Shown: positions 24,385 through 32,182 of the stretch, piece after piece
How positions within the stretch are numbered: the stretch's first letter is position 1
How the letters are laid out: every line of letters starts with the position of its first letter
Source of the DNA: Pseudocoprococcus catus
GTDB taxonomy: Bacteria > Bacillota > Clostridia > Lachnospirales > Lachnospiraceae
NCBI RefSeq assembly: GCF_902381825.1
Contig: NZ_LR698973.1
Location: 2,272,614 to 2,334,911, forward strand
Direction of reading: 5' to 3'
DNA: 62,298 bases
Position numbers and translations under genes: made by a program
Notes under the pieces: model-generated
What the model saw: only the letters and a program-made list of their open reading frames with translations
Told to the model about the DNA's origin: nothing
Databases searched by the model: none

Positions 24385-27141
24385 CTACACTGTCCTTACA
24401 CCCAAATCAACTCCTCTCTCCGTTTTATCTTTTCCCTGCTTTTCTTGAATAATCCTCTTATTGATCTCAAGCCGTTCATGAATGGATAATTTCTTATCTT
24501 TTCCATCTACCGCCTGCTTCTGCTGTGCCGGTTTTCTATCTGTTTTTCCTACATCCTTAACAACTTCATTCGCTTCGGTACTTGTTACCCTCTCATCTGC
24601 TCTTCCTTCATATCTTTCTGCTATCTGCTGTTCTCGTCTCTCCTTCACACCTTTTTCCTCCAGATTGCAAAAACTCTGCAGATACGGAAGCACATGATTC
24701 TGCATGTCTGTCAGATCTTCCATATACTTTTGGAACTCTTCACTTCCTTTGCCTTTCTGGTAATTGATCCAATACTCATCTGTAAGCTTCATTTCATTAT
24801 CATACTTCAACTGACTCACAATACCGCCATGTCCATTTCCAATATCCATTGACTTCTTAAAATGATGCAGCATCTGTTCACCTTTTTCCGCATAATATAC
24901 AGTCACATATATCTTTGCAATTTTTGTAGGTTCCTCTGTCTTCGGATCACGTTTTGCATACCATTCTTTATCCATTTCTGCTGTTTTTGCATCCAGCTCA
25001 GACAGCTTCTGACATCTTGGATTCATGAGATCACTTTCTTCACAATAGTTTACATACACCATTGGTTCCATATCCTTTGGAAGTTCAGGTTCATAGGCTT
25101 TCAGTCTTTCAATCAATACTCCTGCACGAACAGACAGATCGCATTCTTCGTCTACAATATCCTTCAGATATGAAATATAGGAATGAATATTTCCACTTCT
25201 CAAATCCAGCATTACTTCCTGCACCGTATTTTCTCCCCTCTCCACATTATCTCGATACTCATACGGATCAAAAGCTTCTGCAATCTCATCCAGTGCCTCT
25301 GCCAGCTGTTCTGTGGTCATTTTCTCAGGATACATTGCTTCTCGAACATCCCTCATCGGTACATACTTGTAGTCCGGCAATGCTTCATGAATTTTCTCGA
25401 TCCCTTCCCGTACCAGTGCAAGTTCTCCATAAAATCGAACATCATCCATCAGATCTCCGAATACGGTATTCCCTTTAACGATCGCAAATTCGGCTTCATC
25501 ATAGTAACTGTCTTCCGGATCACGATAAATAATTCCCATTGAGCATCCCAGATACGCAGTTTTAGGATTCTCCCTATATTTTTCATAGACCGCAGCAATC
25601 TGATTAACATCGGTACTTTTTTCATAAGCTCCCATATCATGGAACTCATCACATTCTGTGGCGAAATATTCCAGATAAGGCTCTTTCTTCGGTGGCATAT
25701 TATTAAGGACGTTATCAATCATGTTATAATTCGCCTCTTCCAGTTCCTCCACCTTTGCCAAAGGCTTATATTCGCCCTGGCTTTTCTGAATCTCTGCCAT
25801 TACAACTTCATCCATTTCTTCTACTTTTTCCATCAACTGATCATAATCTCCACGGATGCGTTCTCCAGTCCAGCCTTCGTCTTCCAGAAGTTCCTCTGCC
25901 GCTTCTTCAATAGAAATTTGATCATTTTCATAGACGCCACCATCCATCAGACGAAAATCTTCATCGTAAAACGAATAATCATATCCTTCTTCTGTTCTCT
26001 GAATAGCAAAGTAACGTTCTCCTACCTCATATGCCAGTTCACTAAGAACCTGTTCTTCCAGATTCAGGAAAGAATCCAGCTGTTCAAAACTGATACTGTC
26101 TACAAAATGAGCGGTTACTTTTTCCCCGTCATTCAGAACTATGATATCACTGACAGACAGGGAATGCCCACGGAAATCTTCCGGTCTATCAATGTTGAAC
26201 CTTTCAAAAATATCATCCAGTGACATATTTCCCGATAATTCCCCAACATAGACCAGCTTATAATCTTCTTTTTTTATCTGCATACCATGACTTTCAATAA
26301 AGCGCATATTCATAAATGCATAGTTTTCGCCCGGTGAATCGTCCTTGATCTGATAAATACCAAAGGTTCGCCTTGTTCCTAACAACAGGTTTGCCTCTTT
26401 CAAAGACTGAATCTGCGGATATTTCTGCATTTCCCATTCCAGGTTACGGAAACGCTCCAGTTCTGTCATAGACATCTGATAATGCTCCGGTCCTCGTTCA
26501 ATTTCCATGCGTTCCGTGACATACATTGGTGATGAAAAATTAGTGATCAGATAGATATCTGCTCCGGCATCGTATAATTTCAGTGCTTCTTCCTGCTCAA
26601 TGACACTCATAGGCTCCTGAAATGCTCCAAAATCTTCATCGGCATAATCCAGGTCATTCTCCTCTATCCGTTCCCACATCTGCGATTCCATGCCAAACAG
26701 ACCTTCATGCGCCTGTATCATTTCTTTACTTGCATACTCTCCCTTGCTGCCATCGCTGCCCAGGCAATAAATCTTAGAACCCATTCTGTGATAATCCAAA
26801 GCTGCTTCTTTTCTAAGCGGCACCATGTCTTCTGCTGTATATCCATAATCACGTAATTCCAGCTTACCTATGGTTGGATCTGGTAGATCCTGAATATCCA
26901 TTCTTGCATCATCCAGTAGATCCTCTACCCCTTCTTCATCTGCCTGGATCACTGCATCTGCTAGATTTCTTACCAGAGTCCTAACTTTCTCTTCCTCACC
27001 GATCAGATTCGCATATTCAAAAAGCTGTTCTTTTACATCTGTTGGAAATTCTATGCCTCTACGCTCTGCCTGACTGATCTGTCCCTGCGTGTATTCCTGC
27101 ATTTTCTGTGTTTCTCTACCCGTTATCCTGTTTCTTGCCAT
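24385..27141 (-). CDS. Large YodL-domain protein of a conjugative element
   Basis: A 918-residue, very acidic cytoplasmic protein without signal or membrane segments. Recognisable parts are a YodL-like domain (about 255-360, from RTFGIYQIKDDSPGENYAFM to DIIVLNDGEK) and repeated mixed alpha/beta blocks before and after it, resembling the LPD/DUF3849-type domains found in giant proteins of Tn1549-like elements. The C-terminus is Lys/Glu-rich (LSIHERLEINKRIIQEKQGK), a tail similar to that of the SNF2 protein just upstream (GSIHEKLQIYKEKSQ). AGGAGG precedes the ATG at 27141. The role in the element is unknown. Confidence 0.7.
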   Translation of the reverse strand: MARNRITGRETQKMQEYTQGQISQAERRGIEFPTDVKEQLFEYANLIGEEEKVRTLVRNLADAVIQADEEGVEDLLDDARMDIQDLPDPTIGKLELRDYGYTAEDMVPLRKEAALDYHRMGSKIYCLGSDGSKGEYASKEMIQAHEGLFGMESQMWERIEENDLDYADEDFGAFQEPMSVIEQEEALKLYDAGADIYLITNFSSPMYVTERMEIERGPEHYQMSMTELERFRNLEWEMQKYPQIQSLKEANLLLGTRRTFGIYQIKDDSPGENYAFMNMRFIESHGMQIKKEDYKLVYVGELSGNMSLDDIFERFNIDRPEDFRGHSLSVSDIIVLNDGEKVTAHFVDSISFEQLDSFLNLEEQVLSELAYEVGERYFAIQRTEEGYDYSFYDEDFRLMDGGVYENDQISIEEAAEELLEDEGWTGERIRGDYDQLMEKVEEMDEVVMAEIQKSQGEYKPLAKVEELEEANYNMIDNVLNNMPPKKEPYLEYFATECDEFHDMGAYEKSTDVNQIAAVYEKYRENPKTAYLGCSMGIIYRDPEDSYYDEAEFAIVKGNTVFGDLMDDVRFYGELALVREGIEKIHEALPDYKYVPMRDVREAMYPEKMTTEQLAEALDEIAEAFDPYEYRDNVERGENTVQEVMLDLRSGNIHSYISYLKDIVDEECDLSVRAGVLIERLKAYEPELPKDMEPMVYVNYCEESDLMNPRCQKLSELDAKTAEMDKEWYAKRDPKTEEPTKIAKIYVTVYYAEKGEQMLHHFKKSMDIGNGHGGIVSQLKYDNEMKLTDEYWINYQKGKGSEEFQKYMEDLTDMQNHVLPYLQSFCNLEEKGVKERREQQIAERYEGRADERVTSTEANEVVKDVGKTDRKPAQQKQAVDGKDKKLSIHERLEINKRIIQEKQGKDKTERGVDLGVRTV

Positions 27142-27217
27142 ATAAATTCCTCCTGTGTTCTAAAAAATGGCATAACCGACAGAACCTTCTTCTACCAAAT
27201 TATGCCATCTTTCCTCT

Positions 27218-28287
27218 TTATTCCAGACCGAAGTCCCGTTTTCTGGTTTCCTTGCCAGTTTCACTTTCCCGCTGACTCTTTTCCTTATAAATCTGCAGTT
27301 TCTCATGGATAGAACCTCGTGCCGGTCTTTCTTCTTTCTCTTTTGATTCCGACTGCTCTGTTTCTGTATCTTCCCGTTCATCCATATTGAGAAGTGCATT
27401 TAACTCTGACAGTCGCTCCAGTTTTTGGTTCAGTTCCTCTTCTTTTGGAAATGGCTTCCCGACTTCCTCTTTGGCGTTTGTCATCTGCTCCTGTACCGTT
27501 TCCAGCCGTTGTTCTGCTTCTGCCAGTTTCTCCGGATAACTTTCTAAAAGATTATTGATACGAGTGATATTTCCTAGAGCATCGGCTCCCAATCGAACTT
27601 TAGCTACCGATTCATGCTTTACAGACAGGATAAACTCTTTGCTCCAACTGTCGAATTGGATTCTCATGTTAAATCCCTGATAGCTTCCAATATCCATAGC
27701 TGCATCCACAGACTTAATTTCTTTGCAGACCGCCAGAAGAGCCGCTCCTGCCTCTTTCTTTTCTGTGAACACTTTGCCACTGATTTCCATAGAAAACTGC
27801 TCTGGATCTGTGATTTTGTACTCAGAAAAATGAGCGATGTCTGCCTTGTAGCTGTCAATGATCTCCATCAGTTTTGCAATCTGTTGCGGAAAATTCCTTG
27901 CAATGTCATCTTCCAAACGATACTGATTATTCATGTGGTTGGCTTTTAAAAGTTTCAACTTTGCCACGTCCACATCCAATGCCATCTTCTCTTTTACTGC
28001 CGGATTTCCGGTTGCAAGTGCTTTGACCTCTGCATAGGACAGCGCCGCTTCGTCCACATCTTCACAACTTCTGACCGGTACTTTGCTCCTCATAATCTGG
28101 GAGATGAATTTCTGCTTGTTCTCGATTAACTGCCACATATAACTGTCGAATGTGGATTCTGTTACATACCGGAAGATATGAACCTTTTTATTATGGTTTC
28201 CCGGACGGATAATACGTCCTTCCCTCTGTTCCAAGTCAGACGGTTTCCACCCAATATCCAGATGATGTAGGGCAATCAGACGATCCT
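27218..28287 (-). pseudogene. C-terminal part of an element-borne SNF2/DEAD-box helicase
   Basis: About 356 codons open directly at the intron border and encode DRLIALHHLDIGWKPSDLEQ and REGRIIRPGN, helicase motifs V-VI of the SNF2 family, then a long helical tail ending in a Glu/Lys-rich region. In Tn1549-like elements this is the end of a giant helicase/methylase protein of over 2000 residues. Everything before motif V is missing: the frame is entered from a group II intron 3' end at 28288 and no upstream exon is in the window. It cannot be functional as it stands. Confidence 0.78.
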
Positions 28288-28640
28288 ATAGTGATAGGTA
28301 ATCCTTTGATGTTATCGCCAGATTTTCCCCCACTTCACACCGGACATGAGAGTTTCCCCTCATCCGGCGTTCCATCATCAGTAACTTCTACTTTTTAACA
28401 TCGTAACTTACAGTTCCTTATCAAGTGCTTTTACGTCTATTTCCTCTAATCCTGCATTTTTTCTTATGGTATTTACTTTCCGTCTTTGATTACATTCCAG
28501 TTTATATTTGTTTAGAACACGATTGATTTCTTTTTGTCCTGACTTTTTATCAGCCTTTCCATCCCTGTATGCACAATAATCAGATTATTATATTTATCAT
28601 CACCGCCACAAGATTTTGGTATTTTACGGATACACCGCAT
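28288..28640 (-). mobile_element. Group II intron remnant, 3' part (minus strand)
   Basis: Near 28338-28371 a typical domain V can be drawn (stem from GCCGGATGAGGGGAAACTCT to the complementary CATGTCCGGTG), followed by a domain VI-like segment and a 3' end ..CCTATCACTAT, after which the helicase exon resumes in frame. Upstream, broken frames encode the intron protein's C-terminus: an HNH-like piece (RKIPKSCGGDDKYNNLIIVH) and then NRVLNKYKLECNQRRKVNTI with a frameshift between. The reverse transcriptase and domains I-III are gone. Confidence 0.75.
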
Positions 28641-28659
28641 ATTTTCCAAGGTACTGAAC

Positions 28660-28820
28660 CAAATCTTTTCAAATAAAATAATAGCCAAGCTTGGATATAC
28701 ATCCATGCTTGACTATTATCTAACAGTTTGTGAAAACTAGAGAACCGCCGTGTACCGAACGGTACGCACGGTGGCGTAAGAGGTCGGCTAATCAACTAAA
28801 TGGTTAGCCTCATACTCGAT
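28660..28820 (+). mobile_element. Second group II intron remnant, 3' end (plus strand)
   Basis: A short frame ends with AKLGYTSMLDYYLTVCEN and a stop at 28740, matching the C-terminus of intron-encoded reverse transcriptases. It is followed by a domain V-like hairpin (28744-28776, stem around CCGTGTACCGAACGGTACGC) and a domain VI-like segment ending CATACTCGAT at 28820. It points the opposite way to the neighbouring intron remnant, and only the last about 160 bases are left. Confidence 0.68.
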
Positions 28821-28852
28821 CTTTTTGTATATCGTCTCATTCTTTACTAAAA

Positions 28853-28879
28853 AAGAGACTCTAAATAATAGAGTCTCTT
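28853..28879 (-). terminator. Terminator-like hairpin at the element's right end
   Basis: AAGAGACTCT (28853-28862) and AGAGTCTCTT (28870-28879) form a perfect 10-bp stem with a 7-base loop; on the minus strand a six-T run follows. The gene it once served is gone. Confidence 0.6.
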
Positions 28880-28904
28880 ATATGTGTATATAAGTCATTC
28901 CATA

Positions 28905-29035
28905 ATCGTTATTTTGCGTAAACTTAGCCGAAGGGAACTAGATTGTCATCTGACGCAAAACCCTACGCAAGATTGACGCAAAATACTGTGATAAATGGTG
29001 ATAAATTATGATACTTTATAATACTTACGCAACAC
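28905..29035. repeat. Cluster of ACGCAA repeats, possible element end
   Basis: TGACGCAAAA occurs at 28951-28960 and again at 28974-28983, with related TACGCAA at 28964-28970 and 29027-29033 and an inverted TTTTGCGTAA at 28912-28921. A GTGATAAAT sequence is repeated at 28988 and 28999. The stretch has no gene and lies between the mobile region and tsf. It could be an attachment or recombinase/excisionase binding region, but no integrase or flanking duplication was found. Confidence 0.4.
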
Positions 29036-29117
29036 ACATGTTTTAGTAATAAAATTGCTAGAAGCCTTGATTTTATTGAGTTTAGCAGAACATTTTTCTG
29101 TAAAGTTGCTGAATAGA

Positions 29118-30056
29118 TTACATTCCAGCCTGTTTAGCAACCTCAGCTGCAAAATCGTCTTCACGTTTTTCCATACCTTCACCTGTCTCGAAACGTACGA
29201 AAGATTTAACAGCGATAGGTGCACCAACTTCTTTAGCTACAGATTCAACATATTTGCCAACGGACTGTTTACCGTCTTCAGCTTTAACATAAACCTGATC
29301 AAGAAGGCAGATTTCCTTTAATTCTTTGTTGATACGACCTGTTACGATACCATCGATAACCTTAGCTGGTTTCTGAGATTCCTTAGGATCGTTCATGATC
29401 TGAGCAAGAAGGATTTCTTTCTCGTGTGCGATATGCTCTGCACTTACTTCGTTACGGTTTGTGAACTGAGGCTTAAGAGCTGCAACCTGCATACAAACAT
29501 TCTTGCCGCATTCTTCAACTGCTTCAGCGGATGCTGTTGTATCCATGTTAACCAGAACGCCAATCTTACCGCCTGCGTGGATGTAAGAAGCGATAACACC
29601 GTTTTCGTTTGTCACTTTCTCAAATCTTCTGATGCTCAGTTTCTCACCAATCTTAGCAACCATCTGGGAAAGTTCCTGTTCTACTGTGAAAGAAGCATCA
29701 TCGATCCATGGTTCAGCCATGAATGCTTCCATTGTTGTGTTGTTGGAAGCCAGTACCTGTGCAGCTACACGTGCAACGTATGACTGGAATACTTCATTCT
29801 TAGCAACGAAGTCTGTTTCAGCATTAACTTCAACGATAGCAGCGGATTTCTTGTCATCAGAAACAAGTGTTGCTACGATACCTTCTGCTGCAATTCTGGA
29901 TGCTTTCTTAGCTGCTGCTGCAAGACCTTTTTCTCTAAGGAATTCTACAGCTTTGTCCATATCGCCGTCTACTTCGTTCAGTGCTTTCTTGCAGTCCATC
30001 ATGCCTGCGCCTGTCATTTCTCTTAATTCTTTTACCATTGCTGCGGTAATTGCCAT
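29118..30056 (-). CDS. tsf: Translation elongation factor Ts
   Basis: A 312-residue protein that exchanges GDP for GTP on EF-Tu. The N-terminal UBA-like domain (AAMVKELREMTGAGMMDCKK, about 4-50) is followed by the conserved NAETDFVAKNE motif (about 79-89) that contacts EF-Tu, then two core subdomains; the length is normal. GGAGG lies 8-10 bases before the ATG. It follows rpsB after 129 bp, the usual bacterial order. A partial terminator lies between them, so tsf may also depend on readthrough. Confidence 0.97.
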   Translation of the reverse strand: MAITAAMVKELREMTGAGMMDCKKALNEVDGDMDKAVEFLREKGLAAAAKKASRIAAEGIVATLVSDDKKSAAIVEVNAETDFVAKNEVFQSYVARVAAQVLASNNTTMEAFMAEPWIDDASFTVEQELSQMVAKIGEKLSIRRFEKVTNENGVIASYIHAGGKIGVLVNMDTTASAEAVEECGKNVCMQVAALKPQFTNRNEVSAEHIAHEKEILLAQIMNDPKESQKPAKVIDGIVTGRINKELKEICLLDQVYVKAEDGKQSVGKYVESVAKEVGAPIAVKSFVRFETGEGMEKREDDFAAEVAKQAGM

Positions 30057-30109
30057 GATTCTATTCCTCCGTTATTCATATAATATATAAAAATAATATC
30101 ATTTAGTTT

Positions 30110-30148
30110 AAAAAGCTGCCTCAAAGCTTATCCGGCCCCGAGACAGCC
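30110..30148 (-). terminator. Weak hairpin/attenuator between rpsB and tsf
   Basis: On the minus strand GCTGTCTC pairs with GAGGCAGC (one mismatch), followed by TTTTT. It would reduce transcription from rpsB into tsf. Confidence 0.55.
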
Positions 30149-30185
30149 TGAACTATTTATTCAACGAACAAATCAGTCTCTATAA

Positions 30186-30917
30186 TTATTCTGCATCAGC
30201 TTCAGCTGCTTCTGCTTCAGTTGTTTCAGCATCTGCACCCTGTTTTGCTTCGATAACAGCATCTGCCATCTTGGAAACGATCAGTTTAACTGCTCTGATA
30301 GCATCATCGTTACCTGGGATAACGTAATCCAGTTCTTCTGGGTCACAGTTTGTATCTGCGATACCGATCAGTGGAATACCAAGGATGTGTGCTTCCTGTA
30401 CACAGATTCTTTCCTTCTTAGGATCTACGATGAAGATTGCATCTGGGATTCTCTTCATATCCTTGATACCGCCAAGGTTCTTCTCAAGCTTCTCCCATTC
30501 TTTCTTCAGTTCGATAACTTCCTTCTTAGGAAGAACTTCGAATGTACCGTCTTCAGACATCTTCTCGATTGCTTTGAGTCTTGCGATTCTGCTTTCGATT
30601 GTCTTGAAGTTAGTCAGCATACCACCTAACCATCTCTGGTTAACATAGTACATACCACAACGTTCTGCTTCTGCTTTGATTGCATCCTGTGCCTGTTTCT
30701 TAGTACCAACAAAAAGGATTGTGCCGCCATCTGCAACGATATCTTTGATTGCATTGTAAGCATCGTCAACCATACCTACAGATTTCTGAAGATCGATGAT
30801 ATAGATACCATTTCTCTCTGTGTAGATATAAGGAGCCATCTTAGGGTTCCATCTTCTTGTCTGATGTCCGAAATGAACACCGGCTTCCAGTAACTGTTTC
30901 ATTGAAATAACGCTCAT
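30186..30917 (-). CDS. rpsB: 30S ribosomal protein S2
   Basis: A 243-residue protein of the small ribosomal subunit. Family signatures are [20 protein letters not shown] (about 6-25), [13 protein letters not shown] and the [12 protein letters not shown] segment. The tail is acidic ([16 protein letters not shown]). I start at the ATG at 30917 because GGAGG lies 7 bases upstream and the known N-terminus follows; the open frame to 30995 runs through the structured leader. It shares an operon with tsf and has a long leader with its own promoter. Confidence 0.97.
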   Translation of the reverse strand: MSVISMKQLLEAGVHFGHQTRRWNPKMAPYIYTERNGIYIIDLQKSVGMVDDAYNAIKDIVADGGTILFVGTKKQAQDAIKAEAERCGMYYVNQRWLGGMLTNFKTIESRIARLKAIEKMSEDGTFEVLPKKEVIELKKEWEKLEKNLGGIKDMKRIPDAIFIVDPKKERICVQEAHILGIPLIGIADTNCDPEELDYVIPGNDDAIRAVKLIVSKMADAVIEAKQGADAETTEAEAAEADAE

Positions 30918-30919
30918 TT

Positions 30920-31015
30920 TAATACCTCCATGGTTTTGCTCTTCCGCAGACGTCCTCTCCGGGTTCAACCCTGTGGGCACCATTCCCGAAATCAATCTGC
31001 GTGTCTTTTTTTACC
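30920..31015 (-). promoter_or_regulatory. Structured 5' leader of rpsB, candidate S2 autoregulatory element
   Basis: Between the promoter and the ribosome site the minus strand contains an outer pairing CGCAGA with TCTGCG and an inner GGGTTGAACCC hairpin, spanning about 65 bases. Long leaders in front of rpsB are often bound by S2 to repress translation. The fold is my own reading, not a match to a known model. Confidence 0.45.
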
Positions 31016-31022
31016 GAATAGC

Positions 31023-31051
31023 ATTATAACATAAAGGCCTGCCAATGGCAA
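31023..31051 (-). promoter_or_regulatory. rpsB-tsf promoter
   Basis: On the minus strand a -35 TTGCCA (31046-31051) and a perfect -10 TATAAT (31023-31028) have a 17-bp spacer. The promoter overlaps a hairpin (AAAGGC..TGCC/GGCA..GCCTTT, 31033-31056) that probably also ends the codY transcript. Confidence 0.7.
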
Positions 31052-31123
31052 GCCTTTTCATAAAATTCCTTCTGATTCGTGTAATTCTTACAATTAAATC
31101 TGTTAAACCCGATCAACTCAAGC

Positions 31124-31888
31124 CTATAATTTCTTTAATTCATCAAAAACCACGTCATTCAAAACCTTAATGTATGTTCCCTTCATACCGGAAGAACGGG
31201 ATTCGATTACCCCGGCGCTTTCGAACTTACGAAGTGCATTCACAATAACGGATCGTGTAATACCTACCCGGTCTGCAATCTTACTGGCAACAAGAATTCC
31301 TTCATTACCATCCAGTTCTTCAAAAATATGTGTGATAGCCTCTAATTCTGAGAATGACAGTGTACTGATAGCTGACTTGACGATCTGAACCTTTCTTGTC
31401 TCTTCTGCATTCTCCTCGTTGACGGAACGAAGCATTTCAAGCCCAACGACGGTGGTGCCATATTCGCTCAATATAATGTCATCAATTTCATATGGCTTAT
31501 CCTTGCGATAAATAAACAATGTACCCAAACGCTCAGCTGCAATATCTATCGGGGTAATAATAGCCTGATAGGTGTTGATGTCATCGCTCTCAAAGCCAAG
31601 TGTCAGCAAATTGACATTCTCCTTTGTAGAAAGGACACTTAATAATCTCTCGTTCAGCATTTCATCAATATGTCCGCCTACAGCATCCACAATCAGTTCA
31701 TGCAGTTCTGCAATATCCGGTCGATTCTTAATACCGAGTACTTTGCCTTTACGACTGATCACAAGAATGTTGGATTCCAGTATTTCACTGAGCACTTCGC
31801 ATATGTCGTTAAAGACAACCATATGTGAATTATTGTTATGCAGTAATTTATTTATTTTACGTGTTTTATCTAACAATTGTACGCTCAT
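31124..31888 (-). CDS. codY: GTP- and branched-chain-amino-acid-sensing repressor CodY
   Basis: A 254-residue global regulator of Firmicutes that represses nutrient-scavenging genes when GTP and isoleucine/leucine/valine are plentiful. The N-terminal GAF domain (about 1-150) begins LLDKTRKINKLLHNNNSHMV; the C-terminal winged helix carries VASKIADRVGITRSVIVNAL (about 200-219), the strictly conserved DNA-recognition helix. Length is near the usual 255-260. AAGGA lies 6 bases before the ATG. It follows topA after a terminator, giving the topA-codY order seen in Clostridia. Confidence 0.96.
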   Translation of the reverse strand: MSVQLLDKTRKINKLLHNNNSHMVVFNDICEVLSEILESNILVISRKGKVLGIKNRPDIAELHELIVDAVGGHIDEMLNERLLSVLSTKENVNLLTLGFESDDINTYQAIITPIDIAAERLGTLFIYRKDKPYEIDDIILSEYGTTVVGLEMLRSVNEENAEETRKVQIVKSAISTLSFSELEAITHIFEELDGNEGILVASKIADRVGITRSVIVNALRKFESAGVIESRSSGMKGTYIKVLNDVVFDELKKL

Positions 31889-32115
31889 ATCAAATCCTTC
31901 TTTCTTTTAAGATTGCCCATTATTACTTTCTCATTCTATCATGAAAATTCCAACATAACAAGGGGAATGTTGGAAAATTTCAAATTTTATTATTAATTAA
32001 GAAAATTATACCTACAATTAGGATGAAAAACGACATAAGCACAGACGTTTCCGCAAACTGAATGTTAAATTTAGGTAAAGACAGACAATACACTTTGTCA
32101 CATTACAAAGAAAAA

Positions 32116-32168
32116 CCAAAAAAAGAATCTGTCCATAAAATCTTTTCAGACTTATCAGACAGATTCTT
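32116..32168 (-). terminator. topA terminator
   Basis: On the minus strand AAGAATCTGTC pairs perfectly with GACAGATTCTT across a 24-base loop and is followed by a seven-T run, just past the topA stop. Confidence 0.8.
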
Positions 32169-32182
32169 CTATCACTTAAGGA

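Noticed and set aside
25639..26223. 194-codon plus-strand frame rich in Phe/Ile
   Set aside because: Antisense to the acidic YodL-domain gene; runs of Phe and Ile arise from complements of Glu/Asp-rich codons.
28512..28795. Two short minus-strand frames with VPFGTRRFSS and IPKSCGGDDKYN
   Set aside because: They lie within group II intron sequence. One is antisense to a domain V hairpin; the other contains the broken end of an intron-encoded protein and is described with the intron.
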